Assembly: GCA_948099385.1 (NCBI GenBank) | Contig: CANUEZ040000028.1 | Location: 3,658,001 to 3,722,000 of the forward strand | From: Fasciola hepatica | Lineage: Eukaryota; Platyhelminthes; Trematoda; Plagiorchiida; Fasciolidae | Length of the DNA: 64,000 bases | Reading direction: 5' to 3' | Part shown: piece after piece, positions 53,801-64,000 of the stretch | Position numbering within the stretch: the stretch's first letter is position 1 | How the letters are laid out: each line of letters starts with the position of its first letter | Position numbers and translations under genes: made by a program | Notes under the pieces: generated by a model | What the model was told of the DNA's origin: nothing | Database searches by the model: none | The model's input: the letters and a program-made list of their open reading frames with translations, nothing else

Positions 53801-54300
53801 AATGGAACACAAGGGGCTCTAGCCATATTTAGTGGCGAGTCACGTAGTCGACGTCAGCGTTCTGTAGACAGGTTTACCTAGCTTTATAGAGCGGGAAACA
53901 CTAACTGAACGGATAAACCTGAAACTCCCTCAAGCACTGTCACTGGTCGCCCGCGAAAGTTTATTTTATCAGCAGGAGCCTACCTTATTCAAGGTTAACC
54001 GCAACTTGGCGCTCCACAAAACTGAAGCATGCATCAACGGCCACACCCCGGAAAACCTCTCAACAGGCGGGCCAAACAAGGTTGAGGTCCAAACACCTCA
54101 GTAAGACGGTATCCGGCATGCAAAGACAGGTACTGCTGAATAAATGGACGAAGTTTACTGTATAATCCAGCGGCTATGGAGGCAATCTGTCTAATTAAGA
54201 AGACTGCATTGACCCCCAGGTTGGATTTAGTTCAGTCGAATGGCGAATGAACTCCTAGGGAACTACCGGCAACTAAGGATGCACACGTTGCTACACTGCG
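50889..54300 (-). pseudogene. RTE-clade LINE R11 (second subfamily): leader, endonuclease, RT
   Basis: Read from 54300 downward. A leader at 54300-53900 is related to 56215-55890. The endonuclease (53709-53401) shows GWNSRTGARD, ILGKFGLG, FSDFGRLYVTNTQF and LTWYSN. The RT entry (52805-52395) shows NTIDRLKPGKSPGEDGTPAEIYNMCFP. The next part is broken, with about 350 bp of unrelated DNA (about 52300-51960). Then come CINRIF (51900), FDLIDRESL (51800), VRQGCPLSPVLFNFAVDWV (51650-51600), an AYNAVVLGEG stretch where YADD belongs (51550), FKYLGSAI, LLYGRETWTLRAEDIRRLE (51220-51150), and a C-terminus ending at about 50889. Stops and frameshifts throughout. Confidence 0.8.
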
Positions 54301-54406
54301 GCCTGCACTTAATTATTCAAGGACTAGAGGTACACCCTTGAAAAAAGCTGAGTGACACTGAGGACGTCTCTTATATCTAACACCCACATAACTTAATGAT
54401 TTTGAT

Positions 54407-55251
54407 CAATCTGATAAAGTTGTATAATGCTGGAACAAAAGCACGTGTTCGAGCTTGCGGTGAAGAGTTTTGCCTCTTAAAATTGAAGGCACGAGTACGA
54501 CAAGGGTGCCCGTTATCTCCCGTGCTGTTCAACTTTGCTGTAGATTGGGTAGTGCGACGCGCAATGTACAGTATTACGTACTTTGAATTTGCATACAACG
54601 CAGTGGTGCTCGGGGAGGGCCTGATCGCTTTGCAAGCGGCCCTTAACTGGGTTGATAAATGCTTCGGAGATCAGTCTTGAGATCGATACCACCAAGCTAA
54701 GATGTCTGTAATACCCATTATTCATGCAAAATGAGCCCCACAACTGAATGGCCAAACGATAGAAATTGTCTCGGATTTTAAGTACCTCGGCTCCGCCATT
54801 CTGCCGCAGATAATTTCAAGTGGCGTATCGACGCGGCCTGAACGCATCTCTTCAGCTCCGAAACACCCTCTGGCGACGGAATGAGATTAATCTAAAAACC
54901 AAGCTCAGTGTATTTAATGCAGCAGTCCAATCAGTCCTACTGTATGGTCGCGAAACTTGGACATTAAGAGCTGAGGATATTAGGCGACTGGAGTTTTCGA
55001 TCACTGGTGCTTCAGGTCTATTTTAAGAGTAAGATGGTGTGACAGAATCTCGAATGAAAACATTGGAGATTGCTGCCGCATTGCCCATTTCTCAACACCC
55101 ATACAACTCCGTCGACTGTAGTGGTTTGGGCACGTCCTCCATAAAGCTGACCACATCCTAAACAGGATTGTTCTGGCATCATCTTCATGCCCAAACTGGC
55201 GTCGCCAACGGCGAGGATAACTAAAATTCCGGCTGGATAGTGTTTTCGAAG
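54407..55251 (+). pseudogene. RTE RT fragment R12, inverted near-identical copy of 50889-51738
   Basis: It holds the same reading pieces as R11 in the opposite orientation: LYNAGTKARVRACGEEFCLLKLKARVRQGCPLS split by identical lesions, the same lost YADD region, and LLYGRETWTLRAED. The segment 54420-55245 matches R11 nearly base for base, and homology ends sharply on both sides. Downstream (to about 55350) it carries further C-terminal RT-like sequence (RIERVRLVVRCAEI) that R11 lacks. Confidence 0.85.
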
Positions 55252-55453
55252 ACAAACCAGCTAGGGTGACGAGAGTCCGCATTGAACGTGTCAGGCTCGT
55301 TGTTCGATGTGCTGAGATTTCAATTGATCTGCTGTGGAATACGAAGGAATAACGACTTGATAGGTCTGACGATGGGATACTTTACCGCGGGATGCAGGTA
55401 GTAATATGTCAAATTGTTGATGTAGGGACGTCGATTGTTTTTAAGTTTGTATT

Positions 55454-55650
55454 TTATCTATAAACTACAGCGAACCAACGCAGGTCAAATGTTGGGATTG
55501 CTGTGCCATTGGCGGAGCTTAGTGTTAAGGTCTGTCGCCGGATACAATTACCTTTCCGTTGAGGAAGGACCCTCAGTTCGGAACCAGTGTCCGGCCGAAA
55601 GCGCGTATTTGTAGTGAGGTCCCTCCAATTGAGAAAACGAATTTCGGCCT
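55454..55650 (-). pseudogene. Ty3/gypsy aspartic protease fragment
   Basis: On the minus strand: RFRPDTGSELRVLP (about 55620-55575), then RQTLTLSSANGTAIPTFDLR (about 55530-55475). DTGS is the catalytic loop and 'L-x-AANGTxIPTF' the following strands of flatworm gypsy proteases. Only this part of pol remains. Confidence 0.72.
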
Positions 55651-56280
55651 GGCACAAGGCTTCGTGAGTCGCCACTACGGACCGGAGGTTAATTTCTCTG
55701 ATGTTCATCGGTAAAAGGTACACTTTGGTTCGCATCGTTTGGCCGCTTCGCCGAAGTGACTCCAGTGTTTGCCTTGACCTTCTTCCGATGGGGCTGTCTG
55801 TGAGGAGTGATTCCTCTGAGTTGGTAGTCTGTCGTGCTCCTTCAGTCCTCATCCATTTCCTTGGTCTCCACTGATTACCCAACTGCCACCCGTGGCTCCA
55901 CGAAGCTGAAGCATCTATCAGCGGCCATACCCCGGCAGGCCGCTCGACAAGCTGGCCAAACCAGGTTGGAGGATGGCTGAGGTCTAAAAACCTTGATGAG
56001 ACCGTGCTTAAAAATTGAAGGCAGCTTCTCCTGAATGGGTGGACGAGATATGCTGCTTAATTTACCGACCAAGAAGGAAAACCGTCCAACCAAAGGGGTT
56101 GCATGGGCTCCCGGGTTGTGGTCGCTGCTACCGAATAGAGAACGAGCTCCTAGAGAGCCACAGGCAACCATGCACAATGGATGTGTTGGGTGCCCCGGGT
56201 TGGTAGACCATAAATCAAAAGGCGTATGAACCACTGAATCGATCACCGTCTCCCAACACACGATCTTGTTTCCCGACAGG
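55651..56280 (-). mobile_element. RTE leader and endonuclease start (R13), same subfamily as R11
   Basis: 55890-56215 resembles 54007-54300 (shared blocks around CTCCACRAARCTGAAGCAT and CGGCCAYACCCCGG). The strand NIREINLRSVVATHEALCQAEIRFL (minus, about 55720-55640) resembles the N-terminus of such an endonuclease. It is cut off by the gypsy protease fragment. Confidence 0.5.
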
Positions 56281-58198
56281 TAGCACTTGGTTTTGCACGG
56301 GCCGGAGGTGTAACATCAAGCAAAAGCCGAGTGACGGGGGAGGGGGGGGGGGGAAGCCATTTTGTACACCATTCCCAAGACTTCATGGATTTTGCCGCTA
56401 CAGTACACAATCGACCTTGCCTCTGACCGCCGTTCGTGGTCAGGCGCAATCCGCGAAATCCATGAAGCCGACTAAACCTCTCTTAGGAGATGGCCGCATA
56501 AATGTAGCATTAAGTAAAGTGACACCCTTCTTTCGACGAGGTGAAACCTCGTCGCGGCGAAAGACTATTACGGCTTATGTAACGTGCAGTGTAGCGTTCT
56601 TGCTACCTGCCCATACTTACTACTGGACGTTACAGGCTCAGATCGATTTTGGACAAAATTGCCGCGAAACAGTTGGATGTTGCGAGAATGGCATTACGAC
56701 GTTCAAAGAACTGTGTACATCAGCGCTAGCTGGGGTGTACCATGATATTATGTCATCGGCTAAGGCTGTGGCTTCTTATAGTGTGTACCTGCGCGCGACA
56801 CTCACTGCAACAGATATGTTGTGAGGCAACCTCTGGAGTGAAGGTTGCTTTAACATTGGGTCGTCAAATTCCGTCAATCCCGTCAAGCGCCGCATTTCAC
56901 TAGGCATTCGAAAGAGCTTCTTTCTTCCAAGCTCAACACTTTGCAATGGTTGCCGAAAGTGATGGTCTTTCGCGGAATTGCGCGATCTATGACAGCCTGT
57001 TTTATTTTCTGGTAGCTCCGGAAAGAGATGAATACCTCAGTAACTTATTATGTTACCTCAGGTAGGAGGTGGACCGCTACCCACCGGAAATGGCTGACGT
57101 CACTAGCTATCCGGTGGTTTTCGAATTCCTACTCAACCGACGTGAACCATGACCGCGAATGGGAGGGCGCAAATTACAGTATGTGAATCGTGACTACCCT
57201 GACGATGGGGTCCGGTGATGGCTTTCGCTCATTAGATATTCTGTTAGTGGGTCATTTAAAAAGAAGTGAAAAAGCTAAAGGCAGCATTGAAAAACGATAC
57301 TAATGAGGACGAAGCCCCAAAATGATAAGGACAAATGGGATGACCAATGAAAATAAATAGGTGTTTAAAGCTATGGGAAAAAACTACCGAAGAACTCAGA
57401 CGGGACGAAAAACAAGGAAAATCACGTGATCTGGGGATCACATCGGACTCACAAACTGTATGGTCATTTATCTTACCACATCGTTTCCTTAGTAAACGCG
57501 CTCGTCGGTCCGTTCTGCTACATATGGACCACCTATCTGTTATTCCGTTGTTTGGCACTATGCGAAAGTAAAACCTAAGCTATTGCCTACAAAAACTCTA
57601 TGTAGGTGATATTTAGTGTAATTAATTCATCAGACTATATGAGTCAACTACTAGATAGGTTTAACTCAGCTCGTACAACCTTGCGATTCACAATGGAAAT
57701 ACAATACAGTCGCCTTTGTTGACGTAAGAATGAGTCGTCGTGAAGACTACTCAGACAGCCGGTCAATAAACAGAAAGGTAGCATGGGATAAGCAATCATT
57801 CACTTTCTTACTTTTGTGCCTCTTAACAATAGAAGGAACCAAAATCAATGCTTCACGAAAAGAGCAAAAAGAATATACTCAGGGGAAATACTCTTGTGAC
57901 TCCTCCCTGATTGTTTCTCGCTCTGTGCTTTGCTCTGCCGGTTCATATAGACATCTCTGTGGCTCACCACTTTGAATTTTTGTCTACTAGAGAGGCATCA
58001 TTCGTTTCGTGACTGAAGTTATCAACCGCGTCCCTACGCCATTCATCTCGTTAGCCCTACGCGCTAGACCGGTGTGCATCTCTGCTTCCGAGTGCAGGGT
58101 TGGTAGGATGACCTGAAGTTTGTCTGCTAAAGGTGGAGTCCAAGGGACAGTCGACCAAAAAGGCTTCATCAGTCCCACATCATGCTCACAAGTAATTG

Positions 58199-58200
<2 letters not shown>
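56281..58200. other. No recognisable gene; poly-G run at about 56336-56354
   Basis: Frames at 56417-56824 (plus, 135 codons, Cys/Thr-rich), 57347-57571 and 57730-57975 have no recognised family. The G run at 56336-56354 is interrupted by a single A. Confidence 0.45.

Positions 58201-58238
<38 letters not shown>
58201..58238. repeat. (TA)n microsatellite
   Basis: 38 bp of alternating AT. Confidence 0.97.
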
Positions 58239-58242
<4 letters not shown>

Positions 58243-58411
58243 AGGTGATAAGTTGGCAGTAGAAATCGTGCACAGAAGGTTGTCAGGGGTCATTAGCAAA
58301 AAGTCCTATACAGCTGAACTCAAGTTCTGTTCAAATCCAGGCCAGTAGTGCTTTTGCTGTTGAGAGACAAACTACCTCATATGGTGTATATTCATTTACT
58401 TTTTCCTGTAG

Positions 58412-58576
58412 GACATCTACCATACGACCAGGCGTTTGTCTGAAACCATCCGCGAAGGTGTCTCGCACACAGTAAAGAGTTGTGGTTTTCCCCTAGAATC
58501 TTTCGTTAGCCAGTCTTGCCAGGTCGAAAGTACTGATCGTTTATGCCCTAAGTCCTTTGTGTGCCACCAGAATTAG
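58412..58576 (+). CDS. Possible terminal exon of an unknown host gene
   Basis: A strong acceptor, ACTTTTTCCTGTAG ending at 58411, precedes 54 open codons ending at TAG (58574-58576). The peptide reads DIYHTTRRLSETIREGVSHTV, then KSCGFPLESF and VSQSCQ. It is Cys- and Ser-rich and unrelated to the retroelements. An internal CCAG/GTCGAA could also act as a donor, making this an internal exon. The family is not recognised. Confidence 0.33.
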   Translation, partial: DIYHTTRRLSETIREGVSHTVKSCGFPLESFVSQSCQVESTDRLCPKSFVCHQN

Positions 58577-59079
58577 TTTGTTCGAAAGTTTTAAGTCTAC
58601 TGGTCTACCTCCTACTCCAGAAGAAGTTTGTAAACCGATGAAAGTGAATGATTTGATTGTTAAGACCACAACATATTTAACGAATCGGGACCACAGAAAC
58701 TTAACGTTTATACAAGACTCGACCTATACCCGCGCCGTCCACTTATCGCTTCTGATTCAAGGACTGCTAGATATATGTCTTAAATCCCATCAGCACTCAA
58801 TCTTTTACCGTAATTAACATCGCCTATTTACTACCACTGTGGTTCACAAGTTTTCGGTAGCTTTTTACCATTTAGGAGGATTACATTAAGCCATCGATGC
58901 TGATCAGTGTCTCTCTAGTTGCAAATTCCCCAGCTTTTCCCATTTCAACGTTTTGAGATAGATTATGGAGAACTGTAACAAAGTACAACGAGGATGTGCC
59001 GTTAAACAACTTACGGAGTTTGGTTACTATGTGGGTGGTAGGAAATTAGATTTAATATAATGTTTCACGAGGCAATGTG
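58577..59079. other. No recognisable gene
   Basis: A frame at 58557-58817 has no recognised family. Confidence 0.4.
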
Positions 59080-59240
59080 AGCGCTCAACTGAAAACCATG
59101 AGAGCACTTTACAGCTGTTTCATCCTTGTTAGGAATCAACAACAGTGCACATCCATCGATTCCCCACGAGGATTCGAACCTGGGATTTGAGTATTAGTGC
59201 CTTCATGGTTTCCAGTGAAGAGCTTAGTGTTCACATTGCA
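59080..59240 (-). mobile_element. Candidate tRNA-derived SINE
   Basis: On the minus strand GGTTCGAATCC (complement of 59170-59180) is an exact RNA polymerase III B box. An A-box-like AAGCTCTTCACTGG lies about 45 bp upstream (complement of about 59212-59226). The segment does not fold into a full tRNA cloverleaf on inspection, so a tRNA-derived element is favoured over a tRNA gene. Boundaries are uncertain. Confidence 0.5.
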
Positions 59241-61690
59241 TAATGTATCATATTAAAAATATAGTCTACTACTCACAATAGTAACTGACATAAGAGTAAT
59301 GTTCTTTCCTGGGAAATACTCAACGCACAATCTTGATGTTGACGTCTGTTAGGTCTGAGCTGAATTCTCCTCGAGCCTGTAGGATGGTGACGTAAGTAAT
59401 TAGGTTGACGTTGTATCAGCTGTTCTCTTCTAACTGCCACATTCAATAAACTCCGTTACTAAGGTTTGAGAGATTCGAGTATAGTGACAGTAGGTGGATG
59501 AATCATCTTTATCGAGAATTACCAATACGGGTTGACATAAGAAAGTGACGGCTGTGGAGGAAGAGATTGAAATAATAATGAGGTCCATTCATACTGATTG
59601 TACGATTAATTTTTATCTATCTGGGAATGGGAGTGTATTCGAAAATCTCCAAATAATCCCTTTTATGATGACCAGAGTACAATAAACGAGTGTTTTTTAT
59701 GTCCACCACAAATTAATTCATTTGGTTTGAACCTTCTCTTTGTGTTTTAAATGATATTATCTGATGGGGTTAGGACGAAAATAGCTGCAGCTTGTGTTGA
59801 TTACATAGAGGTAGCTTTGAGTCAATGGATAGATATCGAACAACTAGCATTCTGATACAATGGGTGGTGATAAACCACTGACTACCTGTACCACACCCGA
59901 TCCACGAGTAGCTCTTTCCATTCATTTCATTGTTGAATCAGCCTTGCTTCCGACCGATTTCACGGTGCTACTGCCTGGTGTTTGGGCAGTGAGATGATTA
60001 GGTATGAATAGAAGCTCACTTCATAGTTTCTCTTAACTCACGATCTGTGGCATTATTGACTAATGTATTCCATACATAATTTTACTGACAATGTCGAGTT
60101 TCAGAAAAATAAGGACTTAAGCTATCAATCAGAAATCTTGTTGACTACACAGTCCACCAGAACTATCCACTTTGAACACAATTTGATTACAGTTTATTTC
60201 AGTTTTTTTAGATTGGGCAAAATAAAATTTTCCGGAACCTTCAACATTCTCTTAATTTTACTTGATGTGCTACTTAACCGGAACGATTGGGACTTCCTTA
60301 GTTATTAGATCACACGAATGATGTTCAAAGTCAAACCATAAGCGGATATGACCGCACACACAGTAATCACAGGTAATGTGTGTTCCACCAAAACTAACTA
60401 CTTCGATTATCATGTCTGTACTTTGAAGGCTTGATTAAGCATTTTGAACGAAAACAATGCAAGGCAACTGAGAACTTAAGCACATAAGCAGTTTGCTTCA
60501 TTACCATCTGGCCGTCATGTGACTAGATTCGATATACAGGTTTAATCCGTAGTTTGATAGGTGATATCTACGCGGCTAAATAATAATATACCACCTGTCT
60601 AATGTCAAATCAACCTTGACAAGATAAATGTTATTAAACGACCACTCCGTAATGAAAAAGAAAGGTATTAAAAGCCGGACTAGTGCGCCCGGCCATTTAG
60701 GGAGTGTCGGGCTTCCACGGTATGTTTCATGAGATCCATCGAATCACTGATTATACACAAAAAGATTTATCTGCTTGCCACAAAAGTTGGTGCTATTGTA
60801 TTTGTGGGCCTTAATCTGAGACTTGATACTATTATTTGTAGTTCTGTCCTTGATTTTTCATACCTGTGTTTTTTTAATTTTCGAGTTTGGTTGCTGCTGA
60901 GAACCAGAAGTCAGTGGACCGACTACGGTTCTTCCGACCAAATTCGATTCATTGAGGTCTGTCATATTCAAGACACAAATGTGAGTATACAGGATTAAAC
61001 CGCAGATAAACAAGCTATAAATACCGTGCTAATGCATAAAATACCATTGAGCAAATACTACGTAAATTAAGATTGGACTCGGGTGTTTTATGCAAAGCGC
61101 TGCATACCTGACCTGTTTATTCACAATCAGAGAGTCCGCACTGGCTGACGTACCACTAACAGCGCGGTCGTTTCACGTTGGTTGCTTTACATGATCAGTG
61201 TGTGGTGAAACAACGAACTTTTGAAGCTATGGTTAGCAAATTCCGGTGCTGTTGGTCGCTCTTTCCAGGAGGCTATCCACAATATTTTACCGGCGTGACA
61301 TTAGTTAAGGTCAACATTTAACTACTGTTATCGTTTTCAGTAGCCAAAGTTGACATTCACATCTCCAGGGCTGAATAAACTACCGCGCACACGCGACGCA
61401 ATGACTCATTCTAGCAGAGGAAATTCTACGGCGTCACATAGGCTATCGCTAGCCACTTGGCCGAATGTGTTCACAAGGTGGATCCGGCGAACCATCGGTA
61501 CAAAAACAGACTAAGGAAATTAAACATTACTGACCGCCATTGCCGAACCCGCCTTGTGCTTTAATCTATCGTGGCTGTATCCTATCACGCAGCCATACAA
61601 ACCATGGTTTCAAGTACCATAAGACTGCTTTACTTAATCATTTTGTTCCATAATATTTGATCTTTGCCTGGAGCTTTACATACATGACCG
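59241..61690. other. No recognisable gene or repeat family
   Basis: AT-rich DNA with short frames only (for example 60063-60308 and 60729-60998). No resemblance to the repeats elsewhere in the window. Confidence 0.45.
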
Positions 61691-61700
61691 ATGAGAGCAA

Positions 61701-62088
61701 ATGGAAAGAATTTCTGTCTCAGAGTTTGCCCTCGGTCGTGTTCAATTAAACGAGAAGGCGGAGATTCTGCGGGTGGTTTGTGAACTGAAGGCAAAGCAAA
61801 CCTCTGTGGTCCAGCTTTCTGGCGTTTCGCGGAAGACCGTGGGGAATGTGACCGCGAACAATACTGTACTTCAAGATCGTCTCTGTATAGGCAGCAGCAT
61901 ACAACGTTGTCATTTGAATGTGTAAACTAATTTGAAGAAACAGATTATGCCAATTTCCAGTGGTTTTTGAGTATGTTCAAAAGATGTGGTGAAGTTCCGA
62001 TAGTGAGAGCTGTAATCTGCAGGAAGGTCATGAACGTTGTTGCCACTTTAGGCAAACCAGACTTAAATCGCTGGAAGAACAGATGAGG
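61701..62088 (+). pseudogene. Pogo/Tigger-type (CENP-B-like) transposase N-terminus
   Basis: The first helix-turn-helix (61745-61870) reads LNEKAEILRVVCELKAKQTSVVQL, then SGVSRKTVGNV, the pattern of the CENP-B/Tigger N-terminal DNA-binding domain. After a frame change near 61900-61935, a second domain reads FQWFLSMFKRCGEVPIV, then KVMNVVATLGKPDLNRW (61950-62080), matching the CENPB-type second HTH. The catalytic DDE domain is not recognisable downstream. It is probably a decayed DNA transposon; a domesticated gene is less likely given the frameshift. Confidence 0.68.
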
Positions 62089-64000
62089 ACCGCGATCCAT
62101 CAAGCAAAATGATGTATGATGGTTAGATTCACCGACTGGTGTCGGTCAAAAGGTCATCATCGTGCTCTTTGGGAATTTAAGATCCGGGTTCAGCTTTCTC
62201 CACCGCTAAATGCCTCCCCATTAACATCCTCCCATTGGCCGCGACCCCATTCCAGAAAAGTTTTACTTTGTCGTATAATGAATGAAGGAATTATAAGAAT
62301 ACGTATATAAGGAGAAAATGGAACAAAGCAAAATTTACAGTTTCTCCTCTAATAAACCGTCAAAGCTTTACGTGTGTTTTTTGAATTTTGGGGACGGATT
62401 AGACTGACCGATTTTGGTTTTTTACCATTGCTTCCAATTACCTTATACAGTTAGTCCGACTGGTCCATCTCGTTTGAACCTCGGAACAGACAGGTTCTTT
62501 TTTCGCCCAACAAACCGTTTAACTTCCGGAGGGATAGCATTTACAAACGAAGATGGATACTTTGTTACAATTGGTTTATGAAGATTCAAAGCGACCGTGA
62601 TTTGTTCGAAGTTGGGTCCTTGGAGGCTTGAGGTCACTTGGATGGATAGCCTTGTTTCCTCGTAAGAATAGGAATGGTCTGCACTTAGTGACCAGACCTT
62701 TGACAAATTACGTCATGGGTTTTTAGAGTGGATTACCACGGACGTGATTTTTCGCGGACTAGGATAAGCGAACTGTTGATTTCCACATTGTCACGGATAG
62801 TATTTGTCCTCGTGGATCTAAGGAAGACTAAGGTCTATGGTGCAGTGGCGAATGAAAGCTACGCGCCAGAAACCCTACCTACATAAAACACACTTCAAAT
62901 GACTTTCGATGGCGTTCTTAGTCGTAAGCCGAGAGGCTAAAACCCACTGGGATTCAATGTTAAAGTTCCTCCCCTGTTTCAACTACAACAGAAAACCCAA
63001 CGTCAGCTTGTGTTTCGTTTAGAATGGTTGGCCTTATGAAATGATGGTTCTTGTCTCAAAAAAGGTTCGACGACAAACGTCTACTCACTCCTTTGCGATT
63101 TTGCGTTCAAAATTCCATGGTAATTGCGCAGCATATGATCCAATAGAAGAGAAGGAAGTCGGCAGAATATGATCCGTTAGCTCAAGTACATCCGCTTTTG
63201 ATTGACAGCATTTTAGGTTTATACGCACTAGTTGTACGATGCTGCGGCTGCGGCTGCGTTAAGATTAGGAATTTGCTATCATTGATGAGATGATCAGAAA
63301 AACCAAAACTCCTCGCTGTTGGTTCATAGTTTCCAGAAGTAACACAGTACTCGGCCGCGGCCTATTTGCAGGTGTTGTATGATAAATAAAGTAAGGTAAA
63401 ATAGATTTAGAGATGAAGTTGAACTTTTCATTAAAATTCCCAGGTGGTCTGGAATGGTTTCTTGGCTATCGGAAGTATCTCAAAATAACAAATAAATATT
63501 TAGGACGACTAAGTCGTTGTGATTTTTTAATGTACACTTCCATATCGCTATTAGGAGCACGGGGAGTTCGCTACTTATTAGATGTTTCTGGTGATAAAAT
63601 AACAAAACCGTGAAAAGTAGTCGTTTTTTAAAAGAAACAAATTTCCCCTTGTCCGAGGAGTGCAGCGATTTAATGAATTCGGTGTGATAAAAGTGGCTCA
63701 TTACATTCGTTCACTTCATGCAACTTGTTTGAAAAACATTGTTTGATGCCACGACTATGTTCATACGGCTGGCTTAGTCACATATGTGAGTGCAGGTGTG
63801 TTGGTTGATCAGCTTGGCACGTCGCGTTCAACTCGGTTAGTGGTTTGACTTCAGGGGGGTCTTTGCGACTCCCTGACGTACGATGACTGCTAGTCACGCG
63901 AGTTTTTCTTCAGAAATAAACTCAAGCGAAAGCTTTAAGTTAATTCAGTATTCGTAATTAGCATTTACTACAATGGTAGTTTTATAAACTGTTCTTTGGA
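62089..64000. other. No recognisable gene
   Basis: Short frames on both strands (62443-62706 minus, 63413-63613 plus) match nothing I know. A (GGCTGC)n-like stretch lies at about 63242-63257. Confidence 0.45.

Noticed and set aside
56417..56824. 135-codon Cys/Thr-rich frame
   Set aside because: No recognised domain, no splice signals, and neighbouring frames of similar length occur by chance.
59161..59190. tRNA gene
   Set aside because: B box is perfect but no acceptor stem or anticodon arm could be paired; a SINE is the better reading.
1..64000. CRISPR arrays, rRNA, bacterial-type operons or riboswitches
   Set aside because: No regularly spaced short repeats, rRNA blocks or prokaryotic gene layout; introns and LINEs show eukaryotic DNA.

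Overview
The window is eukaryotic, repeat-dense DNA, most likely from a parasitic flatworm (trematode or cestode). This rests on the mix of families seen: RTE-, CR1- and Penelope-type retroelements, BEL/Pao and Ty3/gypsy LTR elements, long (TA)n tracts, and a PRELI-family host gene with a 36-bp intron, a size known from flatworm 5' introns. I cannot name a species. There is no operon, CRISPR array, rRNA or tRNA gene.

1-15.2 kb: the 3' part of a BEL/Pao element (reverse transcriptase, integrase, DUF5641, LTR at 3562-3933), then a head-to-tail series of decayed CR1-like LINEs (4.7-15.2 kb). The LINEs are broken by a BEL 5' LTR plus gag (9535-about 11107) and by an inverted solo LTR with a 5-bp target duplication (11139-11514).

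15.2-17.7 kb: host DNA. The first two coding exons of a PRELID1-like mitochondrial lipid-transfer protein start 55 bp after a LINE tail. Then come a minisatellite and a possible beta-propeller (Nup88-like) exon.

18.2-48.5 kb: mainly RTE-clade elements in both orientations. Four related copies (21.75-25.6 minus, 26.1-27.2 plus, 32.26-35.98 plus, 42.2-45.7 minus) share diagnostic lesions in a mosaic pattern. The 32.26-35.98 copy sits inside an older RTE with a 13-bp target duplication. Also here: a Penelope-like remnant with a GIY-YIG-like end (19.8-20.9), a gypsy gag (38.56-39.1), a second type of solo LTR (37164-37485) and a possible host terminal exon (41130-41483).

25 and 49 kb: two copies of a short non-coding repeat with inverted and direct sub-repeats. 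Each carries a complete type I hammerhead ribozyme (cleavage predicted at 25261/25260 on minus and 49080/49081 on plus). In one copy an inverted arm begins exactly at the predicted cleavage nucleotide. This is the most interesting object in the window.

50.9-56.3 kb: fragments of another RTE subfamily, including an almost identical inverted pair (50889-51738 and 54407-55251), plus a gypsy protease fragment. 56.3-64 kb is comparatively repeat-poor: one possible terminal exon, one tRNA-derived SINE candidate and one pogo/Tigger (CENP-B-type) transposase N-terminus.

Nearly all protein-coding potential is retroelement pol in various stages of decay. The only confident host gene is the PRELID1 homologue.
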